From contig CM060307.1 in assembly GCA_030674185.1 (NCBI GenBank), positions 65,936,266 through 66,000,265 of the forward strand: a stretch of DNA of 64,000 nt, in the 5' to 3' direction. How positions within the stretch are numbered: the stretch's first letter is position 1; each line of letters starts with the position of its first letter. Below, one piece after another: positions 58,030 to 64,000 of the stretch. The translations under genes were made by a program, and so were the position numbers. The notes below the pieces were generated by a model. It was given only the letters and a program-made list of their open reading frames with translations, ran no database searches and was not told the DNA's origin. This DNA comes from Monoplex corrugatus (Eukaryota > Mollusca > Gastropoda > Littorinimorpha > Ranellidae).

Positions 58030-58390
58030 AAATATCACAACCATACAAGCCCTATTGCATATCACAAGTATACAAGCCCCATTCAATGTCATTACCATAC
58101 AAGCCCCATTCAATGTCATTACCATACAAGCCCAATTCAATGTCATTACCATACAAGCCCCATTCAGTATCATTACCATACAAGCCCCATTCAATATCAC
58201 TATCATAAAAGCCCCATTCAAAATCATTACCGCACAAGCCCCATTCAATGCCATTACCATACAAGCCCCATTCAATATCATTACCACACAAGCCTCATTC
58301 AATGTCATTACCATACAAGCCCCATTCAATATCACTACCATACAAGCCGCGTTGAACATCATCACCATACAAGCCCCATTCAGTAGAACT
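58030..58390. repeat. 27-bp minisatellite, about 13 copies
   Basis: Unit ACCATACAAGCCCCATTCAA + TGTCATT. Changes at the TGTCATT/TATCATT end. A lone unit-like piece (ACAAGCCCCATTCATTATCATT) is found at about 60587. Confidence 0.95.
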
Positions 58391-58589
58391 ATTTCACTGT
58401 CATATAAACCGTATTCAGTATCACAAAACCCTGTTCAATACGATCAGACCCAAGCCTAGATCCCATGGCTAATACCCATCACCTAAGTAGGACGATAGTC
58501 ATCTGGAAATCTCCTATGACGCACAACAGGAACTGGCCATGTCTCGCAACAGTCTAGTTTCATGTGATTGATTCAGCCAGATATGGTCT

Positions 58590-59125
58590 CAGGATGTTTT
58601 AATGGTATATCTGTCTCATTCAAGTAAGGTTTCAGGACTGACTGATGTAATCTCATTTCATCTTGCTAAAGTTTCAAGATGGCTGAATTGTATATAATGT
58701 TATTCCAAATAAGATTTCATAACTGTTTAGGTTCATATCATTTTTGTCCAAATAAGATTTTGTGTTTGTTTGATAATACCTTATGTTCATCGAAATAAAG
58801 TCTAGGACTGTCTAATTGTTCATAATGGTCAACCAGACTAGGTCTATAACTTTTTAATTGTACATCATGTTCGTCCAGACAAGGTCTTAGGGCTGCTTAA
58901 TTGTCAAAACAAAGGTCTTAGAACTGTTATTTATACATAATGTTCATCAAAATAAGATCTTGAGATAGTTTAACAATTCACTGTCTTATAGCTTAATCCA
59001 AATAATGCCTCAGGACTGTTTAATTGCACATTATGTTCAGCTAGATAGGTGTCACGATTATTTTAATTTCGTATAGTGTTCATCCAAATAAGGTCTCATG
59101 ATTTATTAATTTCATATAATGGGCA
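58590..59125. repeat. Degenerate ~44-48-bp minisatellite, about 11 copies
   Basis: Recurring phrases AATAAGGTCTTAGGACTGTT, TAATTGTACAT, AATGTTCATCCA in fixed order; many point changes and small indels, older than its neighbours. Confidence 0.8.
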
Positions 59126-59275
59126 TGAAATATCCACAGTTTCAGTGTCAGTTTTCTCAAGATGGCATTCCAGTACTCAGATGATTCCATGTGAACTAAC
59201 ACCACAAATGCCATGTGACGGAAGGTTCCAAATTGACCATGGCATGTGTGATAAACCACATGTGACGGCGAGCTC
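59125..59275 (+). repeat. Interspersed repeat, CAGTTTCAG..TCTCAAGATG type, copy 1
   Basis: Shares AGTTTCAGTxTCAGTTTTCTCAAGATG, CATGTGAACTAACACCACA and GCCATGTGA with 63884-64000 in order. Likely SINE or MITE end. Confidence 0.65.
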
Positions 59276-59539
59276 TTGAGGTCCCATCTATTGTATGCAT
59301 TGTGTTTTTTGTCAGCTGTCTTTGGTCTGGTTTGTTTGTTTGTTTTGTTTGTTTATTAAAATGGTTATACGACTAAGTACAGACTTTTAGGTGGGTTTTT
59401 TTTTTTTTTATTATCATTATCTTTAAATGAGACAGAATTTGCCAGGACGACGCCTTTGGTGCTGCAGTTTCTTTCGGTTACTGCACCTACGACCTTGTTT
59501 TATCTTGTCTCGTTTGAAAGACTTGTACCAGACCACCAT

Positions 59540-59655
59540 TCATGGTGTGTGTGTGGGGGGGGGGGGGGATGCGTCCCTACCTGACTGGGAATCGAATCCT
59601 GGACCTCTCGCATTCTAGAAGGTGCATGAACCACTAGACCAGCAGACCACTCCAA
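59540..59655 (-). repeat. tRNA-derived SINE-like element
   Basis: Minus strand: GCTGGTCTAGTGGTTCATGC (box A) and GTCCAGGATTCGATTCCCAG (box B). A G run (plus strand 59556-59569) ends the recognisable part. Confidence 0.7.
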
Positions 59656-59725
59656 GTCACAGTCCAATGACACTTGAAAAGAGTTCCTTAGTATGGCTTG
59701 ACACTCTTGTTATCGTCCATTTTTA

Positions 59726-60321
59726 CAATTACAATACAATATTTTATATAGCGCAAAATCTTGATAAAATCAAATCTAAGCGCTAAAACAGACACACACG
59801 CATGCACGCACACACACGCACGCACGCACACACACATGCACACGCACACGCACACGCACACGCACCGCACACATACACGCACACGGCTATAAATGGGGAG
59901 AAAGAATAAAAGCAATGGAAAATCATAGAGAGCATATTATATACAATTATATATTACAATGTGATTCCCCTCCGAGTGGAGACAGGCTGCTGAGGGGATT
60001 GAGTGAGGTCAGGATTTTATGCAGAGGAGAAAAGGTGAGTTTTGAGAGCGGACTTGAAGGAGACAAAAGTAGGTTGCTGACGGACTGAGAGAGGAAGTTT
60101 GTTCCAGGAAAGTGGACCAGAAACAGAGAAGGCTCGTGGACCATAGGTATTGAGCTTAGTGCGTGGAAAGCGAAAAGTCAGAGGATTGGAGGCAGAGCGG
60201 AGGTACGTGAGGGAATATAGATCTCAAGTAGGCTTGACAGGTAATCGGGGGCTGCGTTATTGAGGCTTTTGTAGCACATGGTGTCTGGTTTGTACTGTAT
60301 GCGCTTTGATACAGGGAGCCA
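59726..60321 (-). mobile_element. 5'-truncated copy of the 7.8-11.2 kb CR1/L2-like LINE
   Basis: Follows 7766-8490 almost base for base, from the 3' end (TTATATAGCGCAAAATC) through CGAGTGGAGACAGGCTGC and GCTCGTGGACCATAGGTATTGAG to GCGCTTTGATACAGGGAGCC, where it stops. The AC tract between the same flanks is about 80 bases here against about 220 in the first copy. CCATTTT occurs at both ends (59718 and 60319), a possible short target duplication. Confidence 0.93.
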
Positions 60322-60539
60322 TTTTCACTACAAGTGATGTCTGGGAGTGGACAAGACTACTAACAGTATTCACCCTTCTTATTTATTCCAATACATCTCA
60401 CAGGTACCACGGAAGAAGTTATATGTGGAATCCATGCAGATTAGTCAAGCGACAACTGAACTGAACTCGATTGAACTTGCACTTACCTACCTACCTACCT
60501 ACCCACCCACACACATGTGCACACACCACTTCACAAGTG

Positions 60540-60750
60540 AATGCCCAGTTTTCAACTGTCATGGGATCTTTAGCAAGCACAGGCACACAAGCCCCATTCA
60601 TTATCATTCCCTTTCCAAAGGACTAGACATTCAGTTCGATTTTCCAGTCAAACTGAGAAGAAAAGTCAAGGCTAAATGAGTAAATGAATTCTGGAACCTA
60701 GAGTTCAGTTATTGACAGGTGAACAGCTGAGCCATTCTGCCACTCTTCTC
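60540..60750 (-). repeat. SINE-like element, weak
   Basis: Minus strand begins GTGGCAGAATGGCTCAGCTGTTCAC, box A-like, with a decayed box B. Includes the stray 27-bp minisatellite-like phrase. Confidence 0.4.
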
Positions 60751-60854
60751 TTTAAAACAACAGGATTCTGTCAGAAAAATGTCCACAACTTGTACAGTGC
60801 CAGCAGAACAAGTCATACAATTGGGGATTTCACGAAGGATAGATGAGGTTACAG

Positions 60855-61012
60855 GATACGATTATAAACATTGGGGTCCTGTCAGTTCATAAGTGAGGAC
60901 TAAGGAACAGTTTTCATGTCTGCCATCATTTACTAGGATAAGATTATAAACACTGGGGTCTTGTCAGTGTATAAATGAAGAATGAGGAGTTTTCATGTCT
61001 GCCATCATGTCT
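60855..61012. repeat. ~78-bp tandem duplication
   Basis: GATTATAAACA-TGGGGTC-TGTCAGT, then AGTTTTCATGTCTGCCATCAT, each twice in order. Confidence 0.9.
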
Positions 61013-61539
61013 TGACACCAGCTCATGTTCACACCCTTCAGTGTTTCTTAATAACTGATAAGAATCCACAACAGGCAATTTGTGCTTACTAAGGTTACAT
61101 GTAAACATCTGCTGTAGCTATTAAGCAGCATAAAACAAATTAATCTGCCCATTATAAAAAAAAAAGGAAACACTCAGAAGTAGTCAGTTTTGTCTTTTGT
61201 ACTTTTATTTCTTGAAAGAATAGATTTGAGTGAGTTCACTCACTTGAGTTGGTAGGATGGTTAAAACCGGAGTGTTGGGTCAGCATGGTCCCTTTTCGTA
61301 TCGTAGCGGTTGGATTGCGTTCGTTGGATTCTTGGCGTTCTGGTGGTTTGCTGTTTTCTTCGACTTTGTGTGTTCAGGATGAGTGGTGAGCAGTTCATTT
61401 ATTTGTTCATTATTATATTTTTTATGCCCCATGCAGATTATTCCCTCACCTTATAACCATAGCGCACGGATTCAAATCATGCGAAAGCAAATACTGAGAG
61501 GTACGGCCGTCAGTCCAGGCGCCTCCTATGCATGCAGAG

Positions 61540-61700
61540 GCAGAGCACAGGCTTCCAGTCTAAATGCAAGGGTCTGCCCAGGGGTGGAATCTCCTCTGAA
61601 AAAAAATGCGTGTGGAGCCTTAGTCCACACGGCTGCAAATGGGATCTGACTACAGAACCAGAACCCTGTTCAGGGTTGGGAAAGGTAAAGCATCAAGGAC
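61540..61700 (+). repeat. SINE-like element sharing tail with 34905-35060
   Basis: GGAGCCTTAGTCCACACGGCTGCAAATGG..GGGTTGGGAAAGGTAAAGCA parallels CAGCCTCTAGTCCATCCAGTTGTAAATGG..GCTTGGGGAAGGTAAAGCA. Confidence 0.55.
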
Positions 61701-61814
61701 TGGAGATGGATGCTGAACTCATGGTACCGGCCCATTGAGAAATTGAAGTCACAACCACCTCGTTCTTCTAAAATGGCGGGGGTTACGGGACAACAATCAC
61801 CGTCCCATCTTCCA

Positions 61815-62054
61815 AGCTGCCCCCCATCCCCACCCTCCATGCTGTTTATTTCATCACAAAATCTAAACTAAGTGCATGGGTGCAACTTTTTCCGTTTGAT
61901 GACGAAATCCGTTTTTTCAAAAGAGTCAGAAACGGAAAATCCGTTTTTTTGGAAAAGCTTCAGCGTCTGGGGGGCTATAACCCCCAGACCCCCCATACGG
62001 GGCACTACCGGCCTGGACCCCTTTTAGTTTTTTTAATTTTTCTAAGTTGCACCC
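61815..62054. mobile_element. Second MITE-like family
   Basis: Inverted ends GGGTGCAACTT (61878-61888) and AAGTTGCACCC (62044-62054) enclose CCGTTTTTT-rich sequence and an inner GGGGGGCTATAACCCCC stem. The left part with its flank (61815-61922) is repeated at 63303-63402. Style (C/G-rich inner stem, short inverted ends) resembles the element at 25565-25907, but sequences differ. Confidence 0.65.
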
Positions 62055-62739
62055 TTGTAAGTCTGGTTTTTGTTTTTGTTGTTGTTGTTGTTTTTTTTTT
62101 GGATGATTCATAAGAATAGGGTTAATTATGATAAATCTGCGTGGTTCTATGTGGACTGATTTTATGCGGATTGTTTGGTTCTGTTGGATTCAGCACTTGA
62201 TGTCTCGACTTTAATCTCACGCATGCAGCATAAAAACCTGGTCTATGTGCTGCCTATCTTAAAGCTCCAATCATTCTGGTGGTATCAACTAAGTCTTTCA
62301 TAGGTCCCCCTCCCCATGTACCCGCTTCCATTGCAAGACATTGCCAGTGCGGGATTTTGCATAGGCTTATGAGGGAGTCTGCAAGATTATCACTGGTGAG
62401 GTTGGGTGGAGCGCGTGTGGAAGTGTCCACGCGTGAACTAAAAACAAGGCTGTACCCTGTATTTCCTTTGATGATATTGTTCTGACATCAACCATGCTCG
62501 GGAGATTCAGGCCAGGTATCTGAAATGTTGGTAAACATTTTGAAAGACACATCGATAAAGCATGTATATAGGTGAAGTAGACGAGGCCCAAATATGTGAT
62601 TCCACTCTTCCTACTAAGCCAGTGCCGGCTCAGTTTGTAGAGAGGAACCTAGAGTCATATGGTAAATGCGCTTTGACAAGGCAGAAATACAAACACAAAA
62701 ATAAGATTAAGCCAGAAAACCGCACAATGATGTGGTCTG

Positions 62740-62805
62740 ATAAGATTCGAACCTCAAGCATCCAAATTGATACATTATGCGATCATTCTACCATAGTTGA
62801 ACAGT
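62740..62805 (-). repeat. Possible tRNA-derived SINE head
   Basis: Minus strand GGTAGAATGATCGCATAATG and TTGAGGTTCGAATCTTA have box A / box B form. Tail not identified. Confidence 0.5.
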
Positions 62806-62874
62806 TGTCAAGTGAGAACAAAATTGAAATTGAATACGTTCCTAAACTGAACTGATTCAGCCCAAGTGCAATGA

Positions 62875-63060
62875 ACATGCATGCACGCGCACACAAATGC
62901 ACGCATGCGCGCGCACACACGGACACGCACACAGGCACGCATTAGACGCACACTTACAAACGCACTGCGCATGCTCGCAGAGAAACACGTACAAACTACC
63001 CACTCGCACACGCGCATGCGCACACACATACAAATATTTGTGGGAGCGCGTGCGCACTAG
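62875..63060. repeat. CA/CG-rich alternating purine-pyrimidine tract
   Basis: Runs such as GCATGCGCGCGCACACAC and CACACGCGCATGCGCACACA; imperfect microsatellite with potential to adopt Z-DNA. Confidence 0.8.
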
Positions 63061-63302
63061 CAAAGACAAGTAAACAGTAATGCCAAGTAGATAATCAGGC
63101 TAACAGAGTTGTAATGCTTCCCTTTCCTTCCCATAGAAATCACGATCACATATTGGTCAGGGTTAGGTTAGGGTTATAGTTTGGTTTGTCGTCATACACC
63201 ATCAAATCATGAGCCATCTATAGAAAGAGGTACGGATAAAGCCATAGATTCAATATCTTATGTTACGACTTCAGTCCAACTTGCAACATAAAAAAACTGG
63301 CC

Positions 63303-63402
63303 AGCTGCCCTCCATCCCCACCCCCCATGCTGTTTATTTCATCACAAAATCTAAACTAAGTGCATGGGTGCAACTTTTTCCGTTTGACAACGGAATCCGT
63401 TT
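63303..63402. repeat. Partial copy of 61815-61922
   Basis: CTGCC..CATCCCCACC, GCTGTTTATTTCATCACAAA, GTGCATGGGTGCAACTTTTT and CCGTTTG repeat in order, nearly identical for 100 bases, then diverge within the MITE. Confidence 0.9.
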
Positions 63403-63880
63403 TTTGGGAGTGAGTAAAATTCAGATATCTTGACCATAAATGATATCACAATTTGACGGGGACCTGACTTAAAAACGTTCGGCACCCCCACCCACCCCTA
63501 AGTCCGAAAAAGAAAGAGAACAACAAATTAAATAAAGCAGCGGGTGGATGAATGAAGCGATTAAGAATTTATGGATAAAAACAAACAAAATACAAACAAA
63601 TAAAAAAATGTGTGTGTTAAAACGCCTGAAAAAATACCTGTTGCTATGGGAAGCCCAGCAGACATTGTCCCAACTTATAAAGCGAATGCAGCATATGCAG
63701 CACCCGGTCTGTGACGGTATTCCGTATTGCTTGATATTCAGCTGCCGTGGCTGAGAGAATGATTTTGTCGCTGTACAACGACACTTTCTCACTTTCTCTA
63801 TAATCTATCTCTAGCACGGAATCCTACAGCCGATTTCTACTCGGTTGCTGGGGGTCTCTCTTGATCTGGGGGGGTTAAAT
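63403..63880. other. No gene found
   Basis: Short overlapping ORFs on both strands without motifs; nothing supported. Confidence 0.45.
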
Positions 63881-63883
63881 CAC

Positions 63884-64000
63884 CAGTTTCAGTTTCAGTT
63901 TCTCAAGATGATGTCTCCGCGCTCGAAATGAATTCCATATGCACTAACACCACAGGTGTCATGTGATAGAGAAAATCCGGAATGATCACGGCACAAGCCT
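63884..64000 (+). repeat. Interspersed repeat, CAGTTTCAG..TCTCAAGATG type, copy 2 (cut by window end)
   Basis: Begins CAGTTTCAGTTTCAGTTTCT, continues CATATGCACTAACACCACAGG; partner of 59125-59275. Confidence 0.65.

Noticed and set aside
57949..58459. Four overlapping ORFs of about 80-140 codons
   Set aside because: The 27-bp unit is a multiple of three and open in several frames; no coding evidence.

Overview
The window reads as nuclear DNA of an invertebrate animal. I infer a mollusc, probably a gastropod: introns are short-to-medium and packed with CA/GT and CT/GA microsatellites, CR1/L2-type and RTE-type LINE fragments, tRNA-derived SINE-like pieces, fold-back MITE-like elements and several unrelated minisatellites. 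Nothing bacterial, organellar or viral was seen apart from a decayed Ty3/gypsy-type LTR retrotransposon. The organism assignment is inference from repeat style, not from a diagnostic gene.

Three host genes can be reconstructed exon by exon with agreeing splice phases. (1) MMADHC (cblD, cobalamin trafficking), plus strand, six coding exons from 12,054 to 26,741, 302 residues, with a probable mitochondrial presequence and a likely 3' end near 28,250. (2) An unrecognised Ser/Thr-Pro-rich nuclear-type protein on the minus strand, five exons found between 42,614 and 34,598, about 798 residues, with a KEN box, a basic cluster and an RVxF-like PP1 docking motif; I infer a cell-cycle protein. (3) Sepiapterin reductase (SPR), plus strand, three exons 45,634-48,697, 262 residues, with the complete SDR catalytic triad. 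MMADHC and gene 2 converge on the 28-34 kb interval; gene 2 and SPR diverge from the 43-45.6 kb interval.

Layout: 0-1 kb TG microsatellites; 1.0-1.4 kb a copy of an unclassified ~540-bp repeat; 1.8-5.3 kb a gag-protease remnant of a gypsy element with LTR-like ends, followed by a degraded tandem copy; 7.76-11.2 kb a nearly full-length CR1/L2-like LINE; 12.05-26.74 kb MMADHC, whose introns hold CT arrays, a cluster of a palindromic 18-bp motif (13.4-15.8 kb), RTE 3' ends, a decayed duplicate of exon 3, a second CR1/L2-like LINE and a fold-back MITE; 28-34 kb intergenic or long UTR with many short tandem duplications; 34.6-42.7 kb gene 2; 45.6-48.7 kb SPR; 50.7-52.4 kb an RTE-like reverse transcriptase; 53.0-53.6 kb a frameshifted ORF of unknown type; 54.5-55.15 kb a rearranged RT fragment joined directly to a ~41-copy 42-bp satellite; 56.9-59.1 kb three more unrelated minisatellites; 59.7-64 kb a truncated CR1/L2 copy, SINE pieces and a second MITE family.

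The three genes have no evident shared pathway. The most unusual signals are the palindromic motif cluster inside MMADHC intron 1, the RT/inverted-repeat/satellite junction at 54.7-57.3 kb, the nested minisatellite district at 55-59 kb, the stop-containing duplicate of MMADHC exon 3, and the gypsy-remnant tandem copy whose differences look like small deletions.
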